Source of the DNA: Macrococcus lamae
GTDB lineage: Bacteria; Bacillota; Bacilli; Staphylococcales; Staphylococcaceae
Direction of reading: 5' to 3'
DNA length: 64,000 nt
Assembly (NCBI RefSeq): GCF_004359545.1
Contig: NZ_SCWB01000001.1
Coordinates: forward strand, 186,001-250,000
The number at the start of each line of letters is the position of its first letter. The first letter of the stretch is position 1. Under the pieces are notes generated by a model, which saw only the letters and a program-made list of their open reading frames with translations, was not told the DNA's origin and searched no databases. This document shows, piece by piece, positions 57,135 to 64,000 of this stretch. Made by a program: the position numbers and the translations under genes.

Positions 57135-58466
57135 ATGAAAAGAAATACATGGGTTGTTGGGTTTATGTTATTCGCTATTTTCTTTGGAGCAGGTAACTTA
57201 ATCTTTCCGCCTAAACTCGGGTTTGCCAGCGGTGAATATTTCTGGCCGGCAATTTTAGGATTTATCTTTACAGGGGTAGGGTTGCCACTGTTAGGAATTA
57301 TTGTAGGTTCTCTTGATGAAGGAGGATATAAAGAAGCACTGAGAAAGATCAATCCGGTATTCGGTGTTATTTTCTTAATGGCGATTTATTTGACCATCGG
57401 ACCATTATTTGCGATACCACGTACGGGAGCGACTTCTTATGAAATGGCAATTGTGCCGTTTTTAAAAGCGCCATCTGCTATATCATTATTTATTTTTACG
57501 CTGATCTATTTCGCTATCTCATTATGGCTTGCTATTAATCCTTCTAAAATGGTTGATAGAGTTGGTTCATTTTTAACACCTGTATTGCTTGTATCTATTG
57601 TCTTACTTGTTATTAGAGGAATTTACATTCTATTCACTGAGCCTGTAACAGCAACTGATACTAAAACTTTTACATCAGGCGGAGGTAGTTTCTTTAAAGG
57701 ATTCACGGAAGGCTACTTAACGATGGATGCGATTGCTGCAATAGCGTTTTCGGTGATCGTACTGAATGCTATAAAAGCAAAAGGTATAACAAAAGAAACC
57801 GGTCTGTTTAAACAAACTGTCTTAGCAGGATTGATTGCTGCGACAGCGTTAGGATTTATTTATCTGACGCTTGGCTGGATCGGTAATCATTATACAATTG
57901 CCGGTAATACAATGGCTAATATTGAAAAACACCAGTTAGATTTAGGAACTTTTGTATTAACTCATGTCGCAGATGATACATTTGGTAGTTTTGGTAAGAT
58001 TTTAATAGGAGTGATAGTGTCACTTGCTTGTTTAACAACTTCAGTCGGCTTAATTGTAGCAGTTAGTGAATACTTCTTTGAGATCTTCCCGAAAATCTCA
58101 TATAAAGTATACGTAGTGATCTTCACGTTATTTAGTTTCCTGCTCGCAAATCAAGGTTTGTCAGCAGTTATCTCAAAATCTGTTCCAGTGTTGTTAATAC
58201 TGTATCCAATCGCGATGACTCTCGTACTTGTCATGCTGCTGGCGAAGTTTATACCGACGCCGCCGCTCGCACAGCAGCTTGCATTAGGACTCGTCACAAT
58301 TGTTTCTATTCTGTCCGTAATGCATGCCTATAAAGTGCTTAATATGCCGTTTATTGATCAGTTACCACTAAAAGGTCAATCAATGGAATGGCTGTTATTT
58401 GCACTTATAGGTTATATTGCCGGCTATCTTCTCGGTTTACGTCAGGAAAAAATAAAATATTCATAA
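57135..58466 (+). CDS. brnQ: Branched-chain amino acid:cation symporter BrnQ
   Basis: BrnQ (LIVCS family) imports leucine, isoleucine and valine with Na+ or H+. The 443-aa product has about twelve membrane helices and the N-terminal family signature FFGAGNLIFPPKLGFASGEY (near 16-35), then GAVGLP-like GVGLPLLGIIVGSLDEGG. AGGAGG lies six bases before ATG 57135. It is a monocistronic unit ending at a bidirectional terminator. Confidence 0.94.
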   Translation: MKRNTWVVGFMLFAIFFGAGNLIFPPKLGFASGEYFWPAILGFIFTGVGLPLLGIIVGSLDEGGYKEALRKINPVFGVIFLMAIYLTIGPLFAIPRTGATSYEMAIVPFLKAPSAISLFIFTLIYFAISLWLAINPSKMVDRVGSFLTPVLLVSIVLLVIRGIYILFTEPVTATDTKTFTSGGGSFFKGFTEGYLTMDAIAAIAFSVIVLNAIKAKGITKETGLFKQTVLAGLIAATALGFIYLTLGWIGNHYTIAGNTMANIEKHQLDLGTFVLTHVADDTFGSFGKILIGVIVSLACLTTSVGLIVAVSEYFFEIFPKISYKVYVVIFTLFSFLLANQGLSAVISKSVPVLLILYPIAMTLVLVMLLAKFIPTPPLAQQLALGLVTIVSILSVMHAYKVLNMPFIDQLPLKGQSMEWLLFALIGYIAGYLLGLRQEKIKYS

Positions 58467-58467
58467 T

Positions 58468-58510
58468 AAAAAAATCAATCGAACTGATTAAAAGTTCGAT
58501 TGATTTTTTT
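58468..58510. terminator. Bidirectional terminator between brnQ and telA
   Basis: An 18-bp perfect stem (58468-58485 with 58493-58510) has a 7-base loop and A and T tracts on both sides. The end of telA lies in the loop and one arm. Confidence 0.92.
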
Positions 58511-59654
58511 CACTCTGCAATTGCAGCAGTTGATTTTTAAGGTCACTCTCCATCTTAGAGAGCTCGGCTTCAGCGGCGCGACGTCTCGTTGCGCCTTCCT
58601 GTTGAATGGTCAATGTTTCACGTATCGTTTCAACAATATTATTCTGCGTGGTTTTCAGTGTTTCAATTTCGACAATTCCGCGTTCATTTTCCTGGGCTGT
58701 TAATATCGTATTCGTTTTCAGCATCTCAGAGTTTTTGAGCAGCAATTCATTGGTCGTGTTAGTGACTTGCTGCTGTGCCTTTGAGGCTTTTTGCTGGTGC
58801 AGGAGAGAGAGGGCAATCGCCATCTGATTTTTCCACAGTGGTATGCTCGTTAAAATCGAACTCTGAATCTTCTCAGCCAGTGTCTGATTGACATCCTGAA
58901 TCATCCGAATCTGAGGTGCAGATTGCAGTGTAATCTGTCTTGATAGTTTCAAGTCATAGACACGCTTATCGAGACGATTGATATAGTGACGCATATCGTT
59001 TACTTCCTGAACCATCAACTGATCATTTGATGCTGCTGCTTTCTGTTGTAGTAATGGAAGGTCAGCATTTAATTCGTCCCGTTTTTCTTCTGCCGCCAGA
59101 ATAAACATATCCAGTGCTTCAAAGTATGAACGGTTTTCTTCATACAATCTGTCAAGTAAGGCCACATCTTTCATCAGCACGTCTTTAGAGTGTGATAATT
59201 CGACTGATATCCTATCAATCTGTCCGGAGACTGACTGATATCTTGATAACAATTCGTTGATACTTGAAGATACTTTCTTGAAGAGTCTTTTAAATCTGGA
59301 TTTTTCCTGTTCATTTAACTCATCAGGATCAATTTCCTTCAGTTTCTTCATCAAATTATCAAGGTTATCACCAATAGGACCGATATCTTTTCGCTGCACC
59401 TCGTCAAGTATCTGATGAGAAAACTGAGATAATTTCATCTGTGCATTGGCACCATACATCAGTAGATTTTCACTATCGAGAGGTTTGATCTGATTTTTAA
59501 TCTGATTGATTTTTTCTCTTTTTTCAGGTGAAAGTTGAACAGTCTGTGTTGTTATATCCGGGCGGGCAAAAGGCTGAGCTTGTACTTCAGGCTGAAGAGT
59601 AGTATCAGCAAATGGATTTGCTGTTAAGTCATCTAGTAAATTGTCTTTTGGCAT
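58488..59654 (-). CDS. telA: Toxic anion resistance protein, TelA family
   Basis: The 388-aa protein is almost wholly helical and coiled-coil, with the TelA-family landmarks LMYGANAQMKLSQFSHQIL (near 62), a central region and LQSAPQIRMIQDVNQTLAEKIQSSILTSIPLWKNQ (described here by its key QAP-type and IPLWKNQ segments, near 245-280). Despite the name, its function is poorly known (tellurite, nisin and antibiotic tolerance in some bacteria). It is two bases after xpaC on the minus strand, the usual pairing. Confidence 0.88.
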   Translation of the reverse strand: MPKDNLLDDLTANPFADTTLQPEVQAQPFARPDITTQTVQLSPEKREKINQIKNQIKPLDSENLLMYGANAQMKLSQFSHQILDEVQRKDIGPIGDNLDNLMKKLKEIDPDELNEQEKSRFKRLFKKVSSSINELLSRYQSVSGQIDRISVELSHSKDVLMKDVALLDRLYEENRSYFEALDMFILAAEEKRDELNADLPLLQQKAAASNDQLMVQEVNDMRHYINRLDKRVYDLKLSRQITLQSAPQIRMIQDVNQTLAEKIQSSILTSIPLWKNQMAIALSLLHQQKASKAQQQVTNTTNELLLKNSEMLKTNTILTAQENERGIVEIETLKTTQNNIVETIRETLTIQQEGATRRRAAEAELSKMESDLKNQLLQLQSEKNQSNF

Positions 59655-59656
59655 CG

Positions 59657-60343
59657 TTAGTGTTCAATCCTTTCTTTTTGCTGCGATCTTTTTAGGACAT
59701 GTACTTCAACCTGTTCATGATGTTCTAATGCTCTCGGTTGATTGATTTTAGCAAGATCAACTTCAACAGACATTTGCTGATAATCTTCAGCATTTAAAGC
59801 TCTTAAATCTGCCTGTAATGTTCGCTTCAGTTCTTCAAGTGTGATTTTTGCTGCATTTAACTGATTAATTTCATCATGATTTTTATGAGGCATGCGGACA
59901 AGATGGACATATTGATTAATTAAATTGACCGTGTTATCAAGATGAGAAAAAAAGAAGCTGTCGACTTTGAAAAACTTTCTCGGATTTTTTTGAACTGTCT
60001 TATAAATTGTTCTAGCAATCCTGTTAATTTCATTGATGTTTTTAAAGTCTCTGTAACTGCGTATTTTTGTGTATTGACTCAATAGTACTTTAATTTTGGG
60101 ATTAGCTTCATTTAAATGTTTTCTCACATATTTGTATTCACGGCGGGACAGTCCCATTTCATTTAAATACTGATTTGAAGTTGTCATTTGTATAGGAATA
60201 TAAGCACCAATATAACTGCCTGCCATTAATAACCAGTCAATCCACTGATCAACGACAAAAAAGTTGATACTGATGAACCCAACAATTAGAGCAACCGGCA
60301 CAGCAAAAATCGCGCTGATAAAATGTGAAACACTATACTTCAT
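59657..60343 (-). CDS. xpaC: XpaC-family protein (5-bromo-4-chloroindolyl phosphate hydrolysis)
   Basis: A 228-aa protein with two hydrophobic N-terminal helices (about 7-30 and 33-52) and a cytoplasmic helical domain containing KYVRKHLNEANPKIKVLL and INEINRIARTIYKTVQKNP. It matches the XpaC family by layout and by coupling to telA. The historical enzyme name is from a screen; real function unknown. AAAGGAAA precedes its ATG. Confidence 0.82.
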   Translation of the reverse strand: MKYSVSHFISAIFAVPVALIVGFISINFFVVDQWIDWLLMAGSYIGAYIPIQMTTSNQYLNEMGLSRREYKYVRKHLNEANPKIKVLLSQYTKIRSYRDFKNINEINRIARTIYKTVQKNPRKFFKVDSFFFSHLDNTVNLINQYVHLVRMPHKNHDEINQLNAAKITLEELKRTLQADLRALNAEDYQQMSVEVDLAKINQPRALEHHEQVEVHVLKRSQQKERIEH

Positions 60344-60377
60344 AAGTCATCATTTCCTTTTTATTATAAAACTAAAA

Positions 60378-60644
60378 TTATATTTGTTTGAACTGTTTAA
60401 AATCCCGAAACGAAATTTCCTTAATTTCATAAGATATAACTTTGGAAAATGGAGCTGGACCTTTAATCACTTTGTCTGAAAATGCCTTCACTTCATCGTA
60501 TTCACCAGAAATAAAAACTTCTACAAAATCATCAACATTCTGTACAGTTCCAGTCACTTTAAATTTAGATGCAAGTTTAGCTGTAGCATTGCGAAAACCT
60601 ACGCCTTGGACTCGGCCATAGACTCTTATGTGTTCAGTTATCAT
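60378..60644 (-). CDS. acyP: Acylphosphatase
   Basis: This small enzyme hydrolyses acyl phosphates. The 88-aa product has the signature VYGRVQGVGFRNAT (near 8-21, phosphate-binding loop with the catalytic Arg) and the catalytic Asn in GTVQNVDD (near 39), then VEVFISGEYDEV-type sequence. I start at ATG 60644 (MITEHIRVYG); the upstream GTG at 60653 is part of the GAGAGGTG ribosome-binding site. Confidence 0.93.
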   Translation of the reverse strand: MITEHIRVYGRVQGVGFRNATAKLASKFKVTGTVQNVDDFVEVFISGEYDEVKAFSDKVIKGPAPFSKVISYEIKEISFRDFKQFKQI

Positions 60645-60720
60645 GTGTTTCACCTCTCAAATATAATTATATGGATTTTTATATGAAATTCCTAATAAAT
60701 AGCATTATCAAGTTAATTAC

Positions 60721-60749
60721 TTGAATTACTGAAATTTTGCTTACATAAT
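60721..60749 (+). promoter_or_regulatory. Candidate promoter of the DUF1033 gene (TTGAAT-17-CATAAT)
   Basis: TTGAAT (60721-60726) and CATAAT (60744-60749) at 17 bp spacing, 31 bases before the gene. Confidence 0.4.
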
Positions 60750-60779
60750 AAAGATTGGATTGGAAAGAAGGGGAATGAT

Positions 60780-61097
60780 ATGTTTCAAATCAAAATTATG
60801 AGAGCTGATTATGAAGGCTGGTGGCTTTTCGAAGACTGGCAGGAGAAAGTAGTACTGACTAAAACATTTGAAACAAGAGCCGAATTTATGGCAGGATATC
60901 AAAAGCAGTTAATCGATTTAAGACAGCAGTATCCAAATGAAGTGATCGGTAAATACAATATACATGCATTCTATAAAAACTGCGAACTGGAATTTTGTGA
61001 GGAATGTGATGAAGATGTGCAGATATATCACAGTGTAATACCGCTTGAGAACGGTGATGTATTACAAGATGGTAAACTATGTAAATGTATAAATTAA
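60780..61097 (+). CDS. DUF1033-family protein
   Basis: A 105-aa soluble protein with MRADYEGWWLFEDWQEKVV near the start, and at the C-terminus CELEFCEECDEDVQIYHS with a C-x4-C-x2-C set and a later CKC. The N-terminal pattern fits the DUF1033 family of Firmicutes. The cysteines could bind a metal, which is speculation. AAGGGGAATGAT precedes the ATG. No function is known. Confidence 0.72.
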   Translation: MFQIKIMRADYEGWWLFEDWQEKVVLTKTFETRAEFMAGYQKQLIDLRQQYPNEVIGKYNIHAFYKNCELEFCEECDEDVQIYHSVIPLENGDVLQDGKLCKCIN

Positions 61098-61109
61098 CAC
61101 AAAATAGTA

Positions 61110-61138
61110 TTGATTAATCAACTTGCTTATTTTATAAT
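61110..61138 (+). promoter_or_regulatory. Promoter of cspA (TTGATT-17-TATAAT)
   Basis: TTGATT (61110-61115) and TATAAT (61133-61138), 17 bp apart. Transcription near 61145 would give a 5' leader of about 105 nt, long for this genome. Confidence 0.65.
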
Positions 61139-61163
61139 TAATACAAGCAATAAGCATTATTCC

Positions 61164-61205
61164 ATATTACAAAGTGAATAACAGCCGCTATTTATTTTGT
61201 AATAT
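61164..61205 (+). promoter_or_regulatory. Hairpin in the cspA 5' leader (possible cold-responsive element)
   Basis: ATATTACAAA (61164-61173) is perfectly complementary to TTTGTAATAT (61196-61205), with an inner AATA/TATT pairing around ACAGCCGC. It lies between the promoter and the cspA ribosome-binding site. No T tract follows, so it is not a terminator. Confidence 0.55.
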
Positions 61206-61249
61206 GTGAATAATTGCATATTGAATTTTTAGTCTTGGAGGTTTCAAAC

Positions 61250-61450
61250 ATGAAACAAGGTACAGTTAAATGGTTTAACGCAGAAAAAGGTTTCGGTTTC
61301 ATCGAAATTGAAGGAGAAAATGACGTATTCGTACATTTCTCAGCAATTAACCAAGAAGGTTACAAATCTTTAGAAGAAGGTCAAGCAGTGGAATTCGAAG
61401 TCGTTGAAGGCGATCGCGGACCACAAGCTGCTAACGTTGTTAAATTATAA
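61250..61450 (+). CDS. cspA: Cold shock protein CspA
   Basis: A 66-aa OB-fold RNA chaperone with [19 protein letters not shown] and RNP motifs KGFGFI (RNP1, near 15-20) and VFVHF (RNP2, near 27-31). I start at ATG 61250 (MKQGTVKWF), with GGAGG about 8-9 bases upstream. The 12 extra codons of the longer frame are part of the leader. A terminator follows. Confidence 0.96.
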   Translation: MKQGTVKWFNAEKGFGFIEIEGENDVFVHFSAINQEGYKSLEEGQAVEFEVVEGDRGPQAANVVKL

Positions 61451-61472
61451 TTTATAATTATACAGAAACGTT

Positions 61473-61512
61473 AATAAGACACACTAACTTTTAGTTAGGG
61501 TGTCTTATTTCG
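61473..61512 (+). terminator. Rho-independent terminator after cspA
   Basis: AATAAGACACACTAAC pairs with GTTAGGGTGTCTTATT (one mismatch) across a TTTTA loop and ends in T residues. From here to the lysA terminator (61513-61589) the sequence is very AT-rich and I see no gene. Confidence 0.85.
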
Positions 61513-61589
61513 TTAAAGAACAACTAAAAAATTTTGCTTATTAAAAATTATAATTATGTTATGTAAACTAATATGAATACAAAAAACAA

Positions 61590-61624
61590 AAAAATAATAA
61601 GAAAACTCCTGAAGTAAGGAGTTT
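61590..61624 (-). terminator. Rho-independent terminator of the lysine operon (minus strand)
   Basis: On the minus strand AAACTCCT pairs with AGGAGTTT around a six-base loop and is followed by a T-rich tract. The stem overlaps the lysA stop codon. Confidence 0.85.
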
Positions 61625-62888
61625 AAGCTAAAACATCATTTTGAATGAGCTGATCAAGTGTTTGACGACGGACAACTTGTTTTATACTATCTTCAGTGAC
61701 GAATATTACAGCGGGTTTTAACATTTGATTGTAATTGGAACTCATGCTGTAATGATAAGCACCTGTGGATAGAACTGCCAGATAATCACCAGTATGAATA
61801 CTTGTAGGGAGTTTAATATCACGACGGATGATATCTCCTGATTCGCAAAGTTTACCTGCAATTGTCATCATTTTATCATGCGGTTCTTCACGATTAACGA
61901 GTTTCAGATCATATTGTGCGTCATACAGAGCAGTTCTAATATGGTCGCTCATGCCACCGTCTATAGATACATAATAATTAACATCTGGAATGTTTTTCAC
62001 TGTTCCTACCTCATAAAGAGTAATGCCTGCTTCACCGACAATTGAACGTCCTGGTTCAAGAGAAATTTCGGGCAACGTAAAGTTATTTCGATGACAGGCA
62101 TTTTTTAAAGCATCCGTAATAGATTTTATACCTTCCTCAATCGGGTAGCTTATATCTTCTTCAGTATATTTAATGCTGAAGCCGCCACCGATGTTTAGTA
62201 CATCTATTTCAATATGATTTTCTGAAAGCCAGTCAATGACTAAATCAACTGTTGCGATGGTACCGGTGGATTCAAAGATTTGAGAACCGATATGGAAATG
62301 AACACCTATAAATTCGAGATGTTCTGCTGCCTGTATTTTTTTTATTCCTTCTAGAGCAAGTCCTTTTTTTACACTGAGTCCAAACTTGCTGTTTTCCTGT
62401 CCTGTCTGGATAAATTCATGAGTATGAGCTTCTACTCCTGGATTGATTCTTAGGACTGCTTTGACAGGACGTTCTGCTAGTGTGTTCAGACGCTCGATTT
62501 CATCCAGACTATCTATAACAAAGTATTCCACACCGGATTCCATCGCATATTGAATTTCTCGGTTTGTTTTATTGTTGCCATGAAAATGTATTTGATTTTC
62601 AGGAACCTTTGACTGTAAGGCGGTAAATAGTTCGCCTTCGCTCACTACATCAAGACCCATCTGTTCTTCTGCCATAAGGTTAAATAATTGAATAGAGGAG
62701 AACGCTTTAGAAGCATAAGAAATAGTATACCGTAGACCTGATGCTTTTAAAGCTGTGTGGAATCGCCGGCACTGCTCCCGAATCATTGTTTCATCATAAA
62801 CGAATAGGGGTGTTCCATATTTTTTAGCGATATCGCTGAGACGGTGACCGTGCATGGTCAGTTCGTTATTGATATATTGTAAAGTCAT
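61623..62888 (-). CDS. lysA: Diaminopimelate decarboxylase
   Basis: LysA makes lysine from meso-diaminopimelate with PLP. The 421-aa fold-type III enzyme has the PLP lysine in YTISYASKAFSS (near 61), HFHGNNKTNREI near 97, GVHFHIGSQI near 197, NIGGGFSIKYTEED and EPGRSIVGEAGITLYEVG near 277. Length and motifs are normal. It is the last gene of the minus-strand lysine operon, with a 1-base overlap with alr upstream. Confidence 0.95.
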   Translation of the reverse strand: MTLQYINNELTMHGHRLSDIAKKYGTPLFVYDETMIREQCRRFHTALKASGLRYTISYASKAFSSIQLFNLMAEEQMGLDVVSEGELFTALQSKVPENQIHFHGNNKTNREIQYAMESGVEYFVIDSLDEIERLNTLAERPVKAVLRINPGVEAHTHEFIQTGQENSKFGLSVKKGLALEGIKKIQAAEHLEFIGVHFHIGSQIFESTGTIATVDLVIDWLSENHIEIDVLNIGGGFSIKYTEEDISYPIEEGIKSITDALKNACHRNNFTLPEISLEPGRSIVGEAGITLYEVGTVKNIPDVNYYVSIDGGMSDHIRTALYDAQYDLKLVNREEPHDKMMTIAGKLCESGDIIRRDIKLPTSIHTGDYLAVLSTGAYHYSMSSNYNQMLKPAVIFVTEDSIKQVVRRQTLDQLIQNDVLA

Positions 62889-63952
62889 TATATGATCTCC
62901 TTAAGTAGTGAATGGTGATTAAGTGCACTTAACTGTTCTGAATTAGCACCGACGCTTTTAAATGTCATCTCATCGATTCTTATATCATTGCTGTATATGA
63001 TAACTTCATCGCCTGCTTTAACATCATCATCCACTTCAACAAACATATGGCTCATCATCAATGCTCTTATCGGATAGCGCTTGTTATTGATGATACATTC
63101 ATGCTTGCTTCGCGTTCTTAGAATGCCATCTCCGTAACCAATATCCACAACTGCTAGTCGCGTTTCGTGTACTGCGGTAAATGCAAAGCTATAGCCCGCA
63201 GATTGATCAGCGTCTAATAAACGAATCTGTATTACATTAGCACTGACAGTTAATGCTTGATGCGTAATTGACTCTGGTAACGAAGAATAGGGGCGTGACC
63301 CATAGAGAATGATACCGAGGCGTGCATGACTATGTCCAGGGAATAAGCCGTCACGTACAAAGCTCGCACTATTTTGTGCGTGAATCTTCTTAAAATCATG
63401 ATGATGTCTTATCATTGCCAATCCTTTAAGCCATGATTCTTTTTCTTTATCGTAGTCGCTGACCTCAAATTCATCTGCGTAACCAAAATGTGTCCATATG
63501 CCTGTTATATTCATCTGATCCTCTAATGGTAGAAGGTTATTTGTTTCAATCACATCAAGCATCTCGTCAAAGGTATGAAAACCTGAACGGTGAAGTAAGT
63601 TTTCATATTCCAGATGAACAGTAAGTCCAGCTAGTTCATGCTTATAGGTTAAATAAAATTCTGTAGAAGGCAGGGTCATTTGAATATCGTGTTCATGAAG
63701 TATGTTAAATTCTGTGCTTGGATTCATCAGAAAGACGATAGCATCAGGAGCTAGTGCTCTTATTCTGACAGCTTCTCGGAGTACAGTTGTGCTAAAAGTG
63801 TTAATGCCTTGCTCTAAAAATGCATGAATTGCAAAATCAAGACCATAGTGATATGCATTATTTTTCATGACGGCCATAACCGGCTGGTCACCAATGACAT
63901 GACTCACGTTTTGTTTAAAGGCGTTAGCGTCGAGTATCCAACGAGCTGTCAT
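62888..63952 (-). CDS. alr: Alanine racemase-type PLP enzyme of the lysine operon (Alr2-like)
   Basis: The 354-aa enzyme has the PLP lysine in [20 protein letters not shown] (near 28-32), [14 protein letters not shown] near 147, [22 protein letters not shown] near 228 and [11 protein letters not shown] with the second catalytic region. In staphylococci a second alanine racemase gene lies in the dap operon just before lysA, as here, so it may be the Alr2 paralogue. Activity as a racemase is likely but specificity is unproven. It overlaps the preceding hipO-like gene through ATGA. Confidence 0.88.
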   Translation of the reverse strand: MTARWILDANAFKQNVSHVIGDQPVMAVMKNNAYHYGLDFAIHAFLEQGINTFSTTVLREAVRIRALAPDAIVFLMNPSTEFNILHEHDIQMTLPSTEFYLTYKHELAGLTVHLEYENLLHRSGFHTFDEMLDVIETNNLLPLEDQMNITGIWTHFGYADEFEVSDYDKEKESWLKGLAMIRHHHDFKKIHAQNSASFVRDGLFPGHSHARLGIILYGSRPYSSLPESITHQALTVSANVIQIRLLDADQSAGYSFAFTAVHETRLAVVDIGYGDGILRTRSKHECIINNKRYPIRALMMSHMFVEVDDDVKAGDEVIIYSNDIRIDEMTFKSVGANSEQLSALNHHSLLKEII

Positions 63953-64000
63953 ATCTTGTCCTCGTACTGATTTAATATGGCTTCAAAGACATTAATTCCT
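63949..64000 (-). CDS. C-terminal end of a dap-operon gene, probably N-acetyldiaminopimelate deacetylase (partial)
   Basis: The last 16 codons and stop of an upstream minus-strand gene enter the window, reading [16 protein letters not shown]. The TGA overlaps the alr ATG (ATGA). In staphylococci the gene before alr-lysA is the M20-family deacetylase (hipO/dapL-like). The tail is too short to prove the family; the call is from gene order. Confidence 0.55.
   Translation of the reverse strand, partial: GINVFEAILNQYEDKI

Overview
The window is a 64 kb piece of chromosome from a low-GC Gram-positive coccus of the family Staphylococcaceae. Gene order follows the staphylococcal/Bacillus core: hup, hepS-menG-hepT, ndk, aroCBA, bshA-cca-birA-dinG, asnS-dnaD-nth, recU-pbp2, gpsB-rnpB-rlmL, cvfC-brxA, thyA-dfrA, msrAB-crr, ctpA, murG, arlRS, odhAB, cspA, lysA. 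Protein sequences are closest to Staphylococcus as I remember them (AroC, MurG, ArlR, CvfC, BrxA). However, the window also carries a complete menaquinol:cytochrome c reductase (qcrABC) and a methylglyoxal synthase, which as far as I know S. aureus lacks. Macrococcus (M. caseolyticus group) is the best guess, and this is an inference. I see no insertion sequence, prophage, CRISPR array or tRNA.

Layout. 1-6.4 kb: end of hup, menaquinone synthesis (hepS, menG, hepT), ndk, then overlapping shikimate genes aroC-aroB-aroA. 6.4-12 kb: ypiA-ypiB-ypiF, the qcrABC operon, ypjA and the metalloprotease yugP. 12-23.8 kb: a YitT protein on the minus strand, then ypjD-mgsA-bshA-cca-birA-dinG, aspB-asnS, dnaD-nth-ypoC. 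23.8-28.7 kb: recU-pbp2 (minus), yppE-ypsA-gpsB and RNase P RNA. 28.7-38.8 kb: rlmL, a tandem dynamin, a sulfurtransferase, ypcP, RNase HI-like and queuosine-precursor transporter genes (minus), a small zinc-finger gene, cvfC, brxA, ypiP. 38.8-43.5 kb: a tiny minus-strand membrane-peptide gene, then thyA-dfrA-plsC-ypmS-msrA-msrB-crr-yozE. 43.5-53.1 kb: ctpA-murG-pgpB, a predicted Fur-controlled small RNA, arlRS, odhAB. 53.2-64 kb: a VOC dioxygenase, a MoxR/VWA pair, brnQ, telA-xpaC, acyP, cspA and the end of the lysine operon (hipO-alr-lysA, minus).

The most interesting signal is in the 171-base gap between pgpB and arlR. A near-consensus promoter (TTGACA-16-TATAAT) is overlapped by one Fur-type 7-1-7 palindrome, and a second lies on the predicted start of transcription. 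The resulting RNA of about 100 nt has a C-rich patch (CCCCCTC) and a GNRA-looped terminator. This matches the location and design of the iron-sparing sRNA IsrR of S. aureus and resembles FsrA of Bacillus. Its C-rich patch is perfectly complementary over 10 nt to the ribosome-binding site of qcrA in this same window. I therefore predict that, under iron starvation, this RNA shuts down synthesis of the iron-rich bc complex.

Other items worth attention are a self-contained 24-codon membrane-peptide gene at 38.9 kb, an unusual Thr-Glu and 11-residue-repeat tail on PBP2, and a hairpin leader in front of cspA. Starts were moved from the longest reading frame wherever a Shine-Dalgarno sequence or family alignment supports it. 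Several genes use TTG or GTG.
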